A DNA stretch of 64,000 nucleotides from Ipomoea triloba (Eukaryota; Streptophyta; Magnoliopsida; Solanales; Convolvulaceae): contig NC_044916.1 of the NCBI RefSeq assembly GCF_003576645.1, forward strand, positions 6,111,442 to 6,175,441, read 5' to 3'. Below the pieces are notes generated by a model. That model did not search any database. It saw nothing but the letters and a program-made list of their open reading frames with translations, and was not told where the DNA came from. A program made the position numbers and the translations under genes. Below are positions 1 through 10,353 of the stretch, in pieces; positions within the stretch are counted from its first letter, which is position 1, and the number at the start of each line of letters is the position of its first letter.

Positions 1-493
1 TTGAATCTGATTCGTTGATCTAGGCACGTGGACGATTGTGAAGCGTTTGTGTGCACCCCTATATATATATATATATAAATTCTTTTTCCAATAATAATAA
101 TAATAAATTTATAGGTACATAGAGTCATATTTATTGTAATGTTTATGTACTTTAGCTTAACTTTTATGAAAATCTAAAAATAAAAAAATATATATATTAT
201 GAACCTACTACAGAGTAAAATGAAATAAATATCATATACCTATAGTTTAGTATATATGTACGTTAGGGTTTAGACTTATGAATTACAATCATATTGAACA
301 AATACTAATGAGCATATATATAATGTAATGAATGTTATTAAACATTATGTGCATTTGATGTAATATTTATGCATATATTAAGCTTTGTTTTTAAAAACAT
401 ATAAAAGCCACATTACAAAATAAATGGAAATACATACGATATACATGCAATTTAATATTTATGTACATTAAAGTTAAGGTTTATGAACATATA
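1..493. other. AT-rich non-coding sequence
   Basis: No credible coding region is visible. The sequence is AT-rich with a short AT microsatellite near 61-76. The stretch just before it (about 47-61) reads tgtgtgcacccct, resembling the outer end of the TAGGGGTGTGCA hAT-like family seen whole at 56671-57114. The window may therefore begin inside such an element, but only one end is present, so this stays a suggestion. Confidence 0.5.
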
Positions 494-1223
494 CAGGGGC
501 GGATCCAGCATGGGGGCAGCTGCCCCCACTCACCCCACCCCCACCCCCCTATATAGCCCTTGTATGTATATATGTATATATAGTACAGTTTTAGATATAA
601 GTATATAAAAACAGATATAAGTAAAAAATGTATTAGTTGGCTTAGTTGGTTAGTCTGCCCTTTTATTCAAGAAAGGGCGAGGTTCAACTCCTTTGAGGAG
701 CGTGATGGTATTTAGGGCCTTCTTTTTAATGCTTTTCCCATTCCTTGAGACGTGTAATTTATAATGTATTTTTTATTTGAATTATTTTATCGAATTAATT
801 ATGTTTCATATATTCTTATTCATATTTTTATAAAATTTTAGTGTTTTATTTTTTGTCTACATGCAACAATATTTATGACTATATTTCTTTTAAGTGATTC
901 AATTTATAATATGTTTTCTATTTGAATTATTTTATCAATTTAATTATGTTTCATATATTGTTATTAATATTTGTATAAAGTTTTGATGTGTTTTATTTTT
1001 CGTCTATATCCAACAATATTTATGACTATATATTCTTTTAAGTGTCTCATTTTTATAGTACTATCGTTATATTACAATGCAATTTATGTTCATTACTACT
1101 TTCTCAACCTATTGAAACACAAGGAGTCAAATATATCGTTGACCTTCCATATAAGGTAGCAACTTGGTGTTATCTCTTTTATGTTTTCGCCCCCACTGGA
1201 ACATTTTTCTGGATCCGCCACTG
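494..1223. mobile_element. hAT-like non-autonomous transposon with 8-bp TSD
   Basis: The element starts CAGGGGCGGATCCAG and ends CTGGATCCGCCACTG, which are 15-bp terminal inverted repeats with one mismatch. It is flanked by the identical 8-bp direct repeat AACATATA (486-493 and 1224-1231). An 8-bp TSD with CAG-starting TIRs fits the hAT superfamily. At 730 bp it encodes no transposase. Inside are a tRNA-like segment (636-700) and an imperfect tandem duplication of about 140 bp (roughly 752-895 and 896-1035). A related, larger element lies at 50593-51642. Confidence 0.85.
636..700 (+). other. tRNA-like segment (A and B boxes) inside hAT element
   Basis: TGGCTTAGTTGG at about 638-649 matches the RNA polymerase III A-box consensus, and GGTTCAACTCC at 681-691 matches a B box with one change. 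They are spaced roughly as in a tRNA gene. No acceptor stem can be drawn, so this is not a functional tRNA gene. It looks like a tRNA-derived piece captured by the transposon. A degenerate counterpart occurs near 50750-50820 in the related element. Confidence 0.45.
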
Positions 1224-1609
1224 AACATATAGAACAAATATTATGAATATAATATACAATAATATTATTAAACTTGATATATCGGTTGAAAGTTAATATA
1301 AAATGACACCGTTTTAAATTAGGATCAATCCTGCACCCTTTGCAGATAAATTTAGGAAAATAGTAATTTTGAAATTGCTATTAATGGGTTTATGGGCCTT
1401 ATATCTGGCTGGAGCCGGTGTTGATTTTAAAAGGAAGATAACCTTAAAGATCCATTTTCTCACTTTTTCCCAACACTGTTATGGAACTGACCAAAATTCC
1501 CTTTGTTTTTCTGTTCTGTTCTTTCTAATCGATACTTTTAACAAGGAGAAGGGTTTTTGGTGTGCAAATTGAGAGGAAAAGAGAGAAAGAGAGAGAGAGA
1601 GACAGTGAG
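1224..1609 (+). promoter_or_regulatory. Upstream region and 5' leader of first Yippee-like gene
   Basis: From about 1385 the sequence is homologous to 7515-7736 in front of the second Yippee-like gene, so the duplication includes part of the promoter and the leader. A purine-rich GAGAGA run (1571-1600) sits just before the ATG. The hAT element ends only about 390 bp upstream of the start codon. Confidence 0.5.
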
Positions 1610-4153
1610 ATGGGAAGATTATTTCTGGTGGATCTTGAAGGCAGGACATACAACTGCAAATCTTGTAAAACCCAATTGGCCCTTGTAGATGATCTTATTT
1701 CCAAGGTATCATTTTTCTCTCATTTTTTATGGACCGTTTCTGTTATTAGTATCTTTATTATTTATTTATTTGTATTAATGTTTCTTCAAACATAGACATG
1801 CTAGAGTTTTTTATTGAAAATGTTCAGCTTATGGAATTGGAATGAGCTGTTATGTGTTCTGAACGGGTTCTAAATTATGCATGTGAAATGAATGTGCAGT
1901 GGGTATCAGTGAAGTTTTATGTTTTCTAGGGTTATATTTCTGTATAATTATAATCTTCAATGTATAAATGTTTGTTCTTGGAAGTATATAAGTGTATAAA
2001 TCTAACTACTATTCTTTGTGTATAAATTGGTTCTTGATTGCCAATATTAGTGTTTGAAAAGCATTCTTGGAAGTGTAATTGCAATTTTTGGTGAATTGAA
2101 ATTTGGTCCTTGGCTGCAAAATTGGCGTCAGAAAAGCATATGGGATTTGTAATTACAATTCATGGTATATAAAAAATTGGTTCATGAATGCAATGATGCT
2201 CGAAAAGCATTAGTAGAAATCACCCAGTGAACCTCTTGATTTCATGGAGTATGGAATCTGTCATTCTGCTGATTGTTCTTCATTCGTTATGTTATGCAAC
2301 CCGTTTTATTTATCTCTATTAAAGATTTGCAGAAGTGGTAATATACTTTGGATGCATGCCTTCATATTACCCCACCAAATTCGTGTCTTTTCATTCCTAA
2401 TCAGCAAATACTGAATGTGAATGTTGCAATTGGAGTTACATGTCTATTTATACTGCTTATGATTAATTGAATACTGAGCTTTCCTACCTAAATGTTGTTT
2501 TTTTTTTTTAAGTTCTTTTTTGGACGAACATTTGCTATATTATAAGCTGATAATTGCTTTCTTATCATGCCAGGCTCTTGATTGCCGCAGAAGAAAGGCC
2601 CACCTATTCAATAATGTGTGAGTAACACAATGTTATAACTGCCTTTGGATTTTATTGGATTACTTTGCTCGTTTTTCTCACAATTTGAATGGTTCTATAT
2701 CTACTTTCAATTGATTGCTCGTTTTTCTCACAATTTGAATGGTTCTATATCTACTTTCAATTGATTAGCAGCAACTGGCTAATGCTTTTAGAAAATCATC
2801 ACTTCTTTTTGTTGGGAGTTAAGCTTGATTGTTTTCAGAAGTTTGTAATTGTAACACTAAATTTATCAGGAAAATGCAAGTTGTAAATATTTTTCCTTGT
2901 TAGAAGACTTAAGCTGGGAAAACCCTAAAAACAAGAGATGGCCAGAGTGCCAGGTGGAGTTCTTAGCATGGAGCCTCTAATGCCCAAGTTAGGAATGGAA
3001 CTGTACTTCTCTAAAAGGTAGCTGTGTTCAAATGAGGGGATAAGTTGGGATTATAAGCCCGGGATTCAAATGAGGGGATAAGTGGGGATTATAAGCCCGG
3101 GAGTTCGGGGGAATAGATATAGGATAAAAGATGAAATTTTTATGAAAATGCCATAGGTGGGGTGGGGTGGAGAAAGTGAGGTTGGGTGGAATTGAGGAGT
3201 AAAATGGTTATTTTTCTCATAGTTGATCAAATTTCTATCCAGGGGACTGCAACTCCTCTGCCTTCCAGAGGGAGGACTCACTGTCCCAGGACTTCATAAC
3301 ATATTGTGACAAAAGCCTCGTATTGTTCATGGACTAAGTCTTTCACTATTGAACGATCTTGCCTTAAATCTGCATTTTCAAAATGTGACCAAGGATTCCT
3401 TTAATTAATTTTGGAGTGTGGAAACAGGACTCCATTTGGAAAGTTGATTTTTTACTCGCTGACTAATTTGCAACGTGCTTTGCAAAATACTACTTCAATC
3501 AAATGTTACTCCTTATTATGGTATTATGTTTTGGAACTTTCCTGCATGTTTAACCATGGGATGCGATTAACAACTCCCCTACGAAATTAAGATGCTCCCT
3601 TCAATAAAGCTCCTTAACATTTTTTTTTTCTGTTGCTACTCAGAGTGAACATCACTGTTGGACCTCTTGAGGAGAGGCCAATGATCTCGGGAACTCATAC
3701 AGTAGCAGATATATTTTGTTGCTGTTGTGGGCAAATTGTTGGTTGGAAATATGTACAACCCCTTCTCTCTCTCTCTCTCTCTCCTTCTCTCTTTCGTTGT
3801 GCATACTCAACACGAGCTTGTTTGCTGTTTCTTTTTCCTTGGATTATTTAGCTAATAACAGGTTGCATTATGTGTTTTCCTGAGACAGGAATCTGCGTGG
3901 GAAAGTAGCCAAAAGTATAAAGAAGGAAAATTTGTTCTTGAAAGGTATATTCTCTCTTTGATAACGGATTGCAGATTCTCTTTTTGCCCACTGAAAGTTT
4001 ACTCATTTGTATATTCTGTTAGCATTTGACATGTCGGGTGATATTTTGGACAGACGGAGGATCATTGACAGTATGGACTCTGAACTCTGCTTTGATACTC
4101 GTGCTTCTACAACTGATACTGAAGATGCAAAAAGTTTTCATTTTTACACTTAA
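1610..4153 (+). CDS. Yippee-like zinc-binding protein, copy 1
   Basis: Five coding exons with GT-AG introns: 1610-1705, 2574-2617, 3644-3752, 3889-3944 and 4054-4153 (405 bp, 134 aa). The protein begins [20 protein letters not shown] and carries the two C-x2-C pairs of the Yippee domain (NCKSCK near residue 15, FCCCCG near residue 74), followed by GWKY and SQKYKEGKF. Yippee proteins are small, zinc-binding and beta-rich, widespread in eukaryotes and of poorly known function in plants; the fold is shared with the Mis18/cereblon thalidomide-binding domain. The length is normal. The C-terminus ([11 protein letters not shown] onward) is acidic and runs about seven residues past the stop of copy 2. 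The ATG is the first in frame after the leader. Confidence is high for family and exon structure, low for cellular role. Confidence 0.9.
2667..2766. repeat. Perfect 50-bp tandem duplication in intron 2
   Basis: A 50-bp unit starting gctcgtttttctcacaattt occurs twice in direct succession (2667-2716 and 2717-2766). The second Yippee-like gene has only one, diverged, version, so the duplication happened after the genes separated. Confidence 0.9.
3027..3102. repeat. 38-bp tandem duplication in intron 2
   Basis: ttcaaatgaggggataag...cccggg is present twice (3027-3064 and 3065-3102) with one difference. The homologous intron of copy 2 has one unit near 9024-9062. Confidence 0.8.
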
Positions 4154-4207
4154 TTTTAGCAGCGGTAAACTTTCTAAGTTGTAAAAGGTGCCTTGCCCTT
4201 TGTAGAT

Positions 4208-4966
4208 ATGAAACCAAGAACCGGGAGCTCAGCCATTCAGCCACCCAGGTGGGATGAGTTCCGAGCGCAGATACAGTCTTTCATGGAGCGAATCCTTGCA
4301 CAACTCGGGAGTTTACAGACATTGGTTGCGTCTTTTGACAGTGAGCTTGTGTCTTTCGAGAGTCGGGCTGCAGAATTCGAAGTGGAACTTGATGGAATCT
4401 ACGCCCAGCTACTGGAGTGGATGGGGCAGCATGGACTGATCCCCGAGCCATATTGTGCATGCACCGATCCCATCTCAGTGCAAAGTGCCCGGGCCGATGA
4501 GGATGCTACGCATAACGCTGCTGAGCCCAGCCCAGGACCGTCTAGGATGGACGAGCTCCGAAAGAAAATGTTGTCCGTCGAGGAAGAAGTCCTTGCGAAT
4601 TCCAGGAGTCTGCAGACAACGATTGGGTCTATTTACGGTTGGCTTGGGTCTCTTGATAGTCCAGTTGCAGACCCGGCAAACGATGATGATGCTACTACAC
4701 ACACAGATGATGACACTGCGAGGCCCAGCTTGAGACTGTCCTGGAGGGACGAGTTCCGGAATCAAATATCGTCTTTCGAGGAGTGCGCCCTTGCGCACTT
4801 CGGGAGTCTGCAGGCATCGATTGGGTCTATTAACAGTCGGCTTGGACCTCTTGATAGTCGGGTTACCGGACTTGAAGTGAAACTTGCCGAACTTAAAGTG
4901 AAACTTGATGGAATCCCCGCTCGCTTCCCTTCAGGTCCACCTTCTATCCCGCCTCAGGCTCCTTGA
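4208..4966 (+). CDS. Uncharacterised protein with three coiled-coil-like modules
   Basis: Uninterrupted 252-codon ORF starting at ATG 4208, 55 bp after the Yippee stop. I do not recognise a named family. Three related modules are visible: one around WDEFRAQIQSF...LGSLQTLVASF, one around MDELRKKMLSVEEE...RSLQTTIGSI, and one around WRDEFRNQISSFEE...GSLQASIGSI, which ends VTGLEVKLAELKVKLDGI. Each is amphipathic with heptad-like hydrophobic spacing, suggesting coiled coils. Acidic Asp/Ala/Thr-rich linkers separate them. There is no signal peptide or membrane segment. Base composition is clearly less AT-rich than its surroundings. The first few codons lie in sequence homologous to the Yippee 3' region, where copy 2 reads ATA instead of ATG. 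It could be a real gene, a captured fragment, or an extra exon of the Yippee transcript. Confidence 0.55.
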   Translation: MKPRTGSSAIQPPRWDEFRAQIQSFMERILAQLGSLQTLVASFDSELVSFESRAAEFEVELDGIYAQLLEWMGQHGLIPEPYCACTDPISVQSARADEDATHNAAEPSPGPSRMDELRKKMLSVEEEVLANSRSLQTTIGSIYGWLGSLDSPVADPANDDDATTHTDDDTARPSLRLSWRDEFRNQISSFEECALAHFGSLQASIGSINSRLGPLDSRVTGLEVKLAELKVKLDGIPARFPSGPPSIPPQAP

Positions 4967-6114
4967 TTCAAAATAGACTTTGGATTTCATTTGACTGTTG
5001 TTGGATTTCTTTTTCTTTATGCGTGTTTAGTTTTCTATTTTCGCATTTAATTTATGACTTTATTTTGGGCCTTATAATCTATATAACTTGCTGCAATGTT
5101 TTAAGCTTGGATGCTTTACATTTCAGAGCTTTATCATACTCTGTATTTGTTTGTGCTTATATCTTGCTTATACTTAAGTGTCATTAACAATTGATCCATT
5201 ATACCCAAAAGTCAATTTTTCCATCTACCGTTAGCATATCCATTAGGTATAACCTAGTTGCAATTTTTATACCATATATTAGGGTCTGCCTTACATCATG
5301 GAACTTGATCTAAAACAATATTTATATTATGTGACTGTAATTAACATATTATGTACATTCAGTTAATAAATTATGTGTCTACTATAACATGTTACATTCT
5401 TATAGTTAATAAATTACGGAGTATTTATTTGTAGTTAACATATTATATACCTTTAATTTATTTATAAGTACATAATCTATTACCTGCAATCACAAAATTT
5501 GAATGTTATTTTGGACCAAGGTTAACAATACCTTCCATGGTATAATTTGCCACCAAAGTTGAGTCTGGCCTTATTCTCCATTTGATCTTTGAAAGCTAAG
5601 ATCTACATTATTCGAATGGTTAAAGTTCATTACCGTATTGAGTATGCACTCATTCTCGATTGTGTGGTTGGTTTGGTTGATTTATTGGAATAGTGAAATC
5701 AAAATGCAAAAATTTTGTGATATAAAGCAAAAGCGACGTTAATATTTTTCAAAAAAAAAAAAGCATCATCGCCAGTTGCAGATCTTGTTCTCAAAAAGTT
5801 AAATTCCCCTTGTTCTCAAAAAGTTAAATTCCTAATCTCAAGGGCCTCTATATTCCGGCTTGACAGAACATTTGAGAGGATGTAAATCATGGCAACGCAG
5901 TTAAACATAAAGGCTAGACTGGACCTTTCACTTTGAGATGTTGTAAAATGTAAACCAGATCATTGCTCCATTGTATTATTGTTGTATTGTTAAAATCAGG
6001 ATTTAGTTGTGGAAATAAAACAGGCGAATTGGATGGGTTGGTATGAAGATGTAATTCTTTTGCCACATCGACGGCGTACTGGAATAGCAAGGGAATAATA
6101 CTTTTTGGTATGAG
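4967..6114. other. Intergenic, no gene seen
   Basis: AT-rich sequence with short in-frame stretches only. A fragment at about 5785-5950 (ctcaaaaagttaaattcc ... gaggatgtaaatcatgg) recurs in diverged form at about 6558-6710. An 18-bp tract, ttgttctcaaaaagttaa, is itself duplicated at about 5783-5830. Confidence 0.5.
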
Positions 6115-6535
6115 ATTGTCTCAGATATTTTTATTCGTGAGACGGATCAGGTTGAGTCAAAGCAAGATACAAATGTCATACTAATATGTTTAAATGTCAT
6201 ACTTATATGCTCAAATATAATACTAATTATGAATACAATTTTTGTTACTTATAAGAGAAAAAATATTACATTTTTCATAATAAGTAATATTGACAAGTGT
6301 CCCTTACTTATTAGGGAAAATATAATATTTTTGAGGAAAAATGTAATACTTTTAAATCGAAATGTAAAAGTATTGTATTTTTCCTTAAAAGTATTGCATT
6401 TACCCTAACAAAAATGTTATTCCTACTTAGTATTACATTTGAGCAAATAAGTATGACATTTGTGCGTATAAGTATTATATTTTCATCTTGATTCAACCAG
6501 ACCCGACCATTTTCACGGTGAGACGGCACCACACA
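6115..6535. mobile_element. Degenerate TIR element (MITE-like)
   Basis: The left arm (ttcgtgagacggatcaggtt near 6134) and the inverted right arm (near 6490-6525) are recognisably complementary, including GTGAGACGG and TTGANTCAA. The centre consists of AT-rich variants of aatgtaatac/aagtatgacat arranged as an imperfect palindrome. I could not fix a target-site duplication, so the ends are approximate. Confidence 0.45.
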
Positions 6536-6745
6536 AATTTTTGCCTACATTTTTTGCTCTCAAAAGGTTGAATCCTTAACCCCAAAGGCCCCACGTTTGA
6601 CCCGATAAAGCGTGGAGGATGTAAATCATGGTGACCCAAATAAATATAGAGAATAAAACTTTGTTTACGGTGCACATGGAGCCCTTACTTTAAGAGCTTG
6701 TGAAACTCGATCTCATTATGATTTAGAAACAAATGAGCTCTGAGA

Positions 6746-7508
6746 GGCAAATTATACTGTGCACCATGGTGCACATAGCAATGTGCACCACGTACCTAAA
6801 CGACGTCGTTTTGAGCATTGTAAATTAATCATCCGTTTTTTTTTTTTTAAATCACATTTCCCGTTTCGGCCGGTCTGTATTTATGTTAATATTCTGTGTA
6901 TTCCAAGCAATCATTATGTGTATTCCAGACAACCATTCTGTGTATTCTAGGCAACCGTTATGTGTATTCATGTTAGTAACACATGTTGTGATTTCATGTT
7001 AGTAACACATGTTGTGATGTGTTTGTGCATTTGAATGTTTAGGAGGATGGGTTCTGTGTATTTTCTGTAAATATTCTGTGTATTCATGTTATTAACACAA
7101 GTTGTGATGTGTTTGTGCATTCGAATGTTAGAAGGATGAGTTCTCTGTGTACTTTGTGTCAATATTCTGTGTATTCTCGGCAAACATTATGTGTATTCTA
7201 GGCAAACGTTCTGTGTATTCTATATAATGATTATGTGTATTATAGATAATGAATTCCCTGAAGTCATTCGCGTCCGCGTCCGCATCCACTAACATCTGTG
7301 TATTTTGTGTCAATATTCTGTGTATTCTGGACAAACATTCTGTGTATTCTAGGCAAACGTTCTGTGTATTATAGATAATGATTATGTGTATTATAGATAA
7401 TGAATTCCTTGAGTCATTCGCGTCCGCGCCCACTAACATCGAAACGACGTCGTTTTACGTACGTGGTGCACATTCCTATGTGCAGCGTGGTGCAGGGTAT
7501 AACGATTG
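6746..7508. mobile_element. Mutator-type MITE with internal minisatellite
   Basis: Long terminal inverted repeats (TTATACTGTGCACCATGGTG on the left, its counterpart ending GGGTATAACGATTG on the right) each run inward to the palindrome AAACGACGTCGTTT. The identical 9-bp sequence GCTCTGAGA flanks the element (6737-6745 and 7509-7517), the TSD length of Mutator-like elements. Between the arms are many imperfect repeats of about 20-30 bp with the core TTCTGTGTATTCTAGGCAAA (about 6885-7395). No transposase is encoded. It lies about 230 bp upstream of the second Yippee ATG. A copy of its right end is found at 60374-60472. Confidence 0.85.
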
Positions 7509-7736
7509 GCTCTGAGATCGATGGGCTTATGGGCTTTATAACATGATCCACAAAATACGGTCCGCTCCGCTCAAAGATCCATTTTCTCAATTTTCCCAGC
7601 ACTCCGATGCAACACTTCAATTAAACTGACCATAATTCCCTTCTTTTTTTTTTATCTTATGTTCATTTCAGTCTAATCGATAGTTTTAACAAAGAGAAGG
7701 GGTTTTGGGGTTGAGGAGAGGAAGAGAGAGACAGAG
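7509..7736 (+). promoter_or_regulatory. Upstream region of second Yippee-like gene
   Basis: Homologous to about 1385-1609. The MITE insertion at 6746-7508 has replaced or displaced the more distal promoter, so the two copies share only about 200 bp of upstream sequence. Confidence 0.45.
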
Positions 7737-10058
7737 ATGGGGAGATTATTTCTGCTGAATCTTGAAGGCAGGACATACAACTGCAAATTCTGTAAAACCC
7801 AATTAGCCCTTGTGGATGATCTTATTTCCAGGGTATCATTTTTATGGACCTTTTCTGCTATTCATATAATCATATCTTTATATTTTATTTTTTATTTATT
7901 AATGTTTTATTAAACATAGACATGTAGTTAAGTTTTATGTTTTCTCTAGGGTTATCCCAGTTTCCCTGAGAGGAAATTTTGGTATAATCATAATCTTCAA
8001 TGTATAAAAATTTGTTCTTGGAAGTATAAGTATAACTACTATTCTTGGTGGTATAAATTGATTCTTGGATGTGAACATTGGTGCTTGAAAACTACTCTTG
8101 GAACTGTAATTGCAATTATTTGTGTATTCAAATTTGGTTCTTTGGTGCAAACATTGGTGTTAGAAAAGCATATGAGAATTGTAATTACAATTCATGATCT
8201 CTCGAAAATTGGTTCTTAGATGCAAATACTTATGCTTGAAAAGCATTAGTAGAGGTCACCTAATGGACATTGAAAAACATTAGAGTAAACCCCGCCTTGT
8301 GACCCTAGCACACAAAGGACCATAAGGAAGTGAACTTAGGTTACCCATCCAGCTCAAACTAATGGGGCAAGGATTCGAACTCGTGATCTTGTGGTTAGAA
8401 GCGTGGATTTCTTGCCATCTTGGCTGGGGTTACTCCCACCTAATGGACCTCTTGATTTCATGGACTATGTAGTCTGTCTTTCTATTGATTGTTCTTCATT
8501 TCTAATATTAAAGATTTGCAGCACAGTGTAATATACCCTGCAATTACAGTTATATACTTACATGCCTATTTACTTTGGTAATGATAGGCTTTTCTACTTA
8601 GATATTGCAGTTGTTTTTTTATGTTCTTTCGTTTTTTGGACAAACTTTTACTATATCATAAGCTGATGATTTGCTTTCCCCTATCTTGCCAGGCATTCCA
8701 TTGTCGCAGAGGAAAGGCCTACCTATTCAATAATGTGTGGGTAACACAATGTGATAACTGCCTTAGGATTTTATCAGATTAATTTGCTTATTTTACTCTC
8801 AATTTGACTGATCAGAAAATTGTCACTTCTTTTTGTTGGGAGTTAAGCTTTGGTTGTTTTCAGAATTTATCAGGAAAATATAAGTTCTTTAAATATTTTC
8901 CTTGTTACAAGACTTGAGCCTAGAGAACCTTAAACAAGGGATGGCCAGAGTGCTAGCTGGTGGAGTTCTTAGCGTGGAGACTCAAGTTAGGAATGGAGCT
9001 GGACTTCTGTACGAGGTTGTTGTTCAAATGAGGGGATAAGTGGGGATTATAAGCCCGGGAGTTTGGGGAAATAGATTGTAGGATAGAACATGCAAATTAT
9101 TGATGGTGAATTGATGAAGGGATTGTTGATCTAATCCACAGTTGTCCAGGCTTAGTGAAACAACCCAAGTCTTTAACTACATATGGACTAGTAATTAATA
9201 GAACCCGATAATGTATTCTTTTAGTCTGTTAGGCACTTAGGCTTGCCTATATAGATAATATATTATTGTTATTATAGTATTTCACTATTGAAAGACCATG
9301 CCTTAAATCTGCATTTTCAAAATTTGACTAATGGTTCCTTTAATTAATTTCTGAGTGTGGAAACATGACTGCATTTGGAAAGTCAAATTTTACTTACTGA
9401 CTAATTTGCTATGTGCTTAGCAATATATTACTTTAATCAAATGTTACTCCTTATTATGATATTGTGTTGTGGAAATCTTCCTCCATGTTTACCAAGTGAT
9501 GTGATTAATAACTCCCTTGTCGAATTAGAGATGCTCCACTCAATAAAGCCACTTAACATTCTTTTTTGTCTATTGCCACTCAGAGTGAACGTCACTGTTG
9601 GACCTCCTGAGGAGAGGCCAATGATCTCAGGAATGCATACGGTAGCAGATATATTTTGTTGCTGTTGCGGGCAAATGGTTGGTTGGAAATATGTACGACC
9701 TCATCTCTCTCTCTCTCTCTCTCCCTCTCTCCCTCTCATTGTTTGGTGCTGCTTTTTCCTTGGATTATTTAGCTGATAACAGGTTGTATTATGTTATGTG
9801 TTTTCCTGAGACAGGAATCTGCACATGACGATAGCCAAAAGTATAAAGAAGGCAAATTCATTCTTGAAAGGTATATCCTCTCTTTTATAACAGATTGCAG
9901 ATTCTCCTTTTGCCCAATGAAATTTTACTCGCTTGTATATTGCGTTAGCCTTTGACACGTCGCGTGATATTTTGGACAGAGGGGGGATCATTGACAGAAT
10001 GGACTCCGAGTTCTACATGGATACTCGTACCTCTACAAGTGATACTGAAGATGCATAA
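7737..10058 (+). CDS. Yippee-like zinc-binding protein, copy 2
   Basis: Coding exons 7737-7832, 8693-8736, 9584-9692, 9815-9870 and 9980-10058 (384 bp, 127 aa). The first four exons have exactly the same lengths as in copy 1 (96, 44, 109, 56 bp). The protein begins [20 protein letters not shown] and keeps both C-x2-C pairs (NCKFCK, FCCCCG), GWKY and SQKYKEGKF. The reading frame ends at EDA where copy 1 reads on for seven more residues. The intron 2 donor is GTGGGT. Most changes between the copies are conservative, so both look functional. Intron 1 contains a SINE absent from copy 1. Biochemical role unknown, as for the family in plants. Confidence 0.9.
8269..8436 (-). mobile_element. tRNA-derived SINE in intron 1 of Yippee copy 2
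   Basis: Read on the minus strand it has an A box (AGCCAAGATGG) and a B box (GAGTTCGAATCC) and is closely related to the SINE at 20916-21132. A 12-bp direct repeat CACCTAATGGAC flanks it (8257-8268 and 8437-8448). The homologous place in copy 1 (about 2220, atcacccagtgaacctcttg) has no insertion, so the SINE arrived after the gene duplication. Confidence 0.85.
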
Positions 10059-10353
10059 AGTTTTTATGTTTGCACTTAAATTTAGCGGCAATAAATTTTC
10101 TTAGTTGTGCCTTGCCCCCTTTGTAGATATAAAACCAAGACACTGGAGATCAGGTGGTTTCTACTTAAAATGCAGTAGTAATAAATAAACTATTATGTTC
10201 ATGTGCATTGAGAAAACCATTTATATGCTGAATAGATTTTCAGATGAATCATCATTTATCAACTCAACAATACTGTTCTTAATAAAATTAATAGCAGTAA
10301 TCTATCTGTAGTACAATAGTTAAAGCAGTTTCAGAATATCTATACCAAATACT
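10059..10353. other. Convergent intergenic spacer
   Basis: Only 295 bp separate the stop of Yippee copy 2 from the stop of the minus-strand methyltransferase gene, so the 3' UTRs probably approach or overlap. Homology to the first Yippee copy ends near 10150. Confidence 0.6.

Noticed and set aside
638..700. Possible functional tRNA gene
   Set aside because: A and B boxes are recognisable but no acceptor stem or cloverleaf can be formed, and it lies inside a transposon.
6968..7439. Minus-strand open frames rich in NTQN/YTE/IHR repeats
   Set aside because: They are translations of the minisatellite inside the MITE at 6746-7508. Repeat units whose length suits one frame create spurious ORFs.
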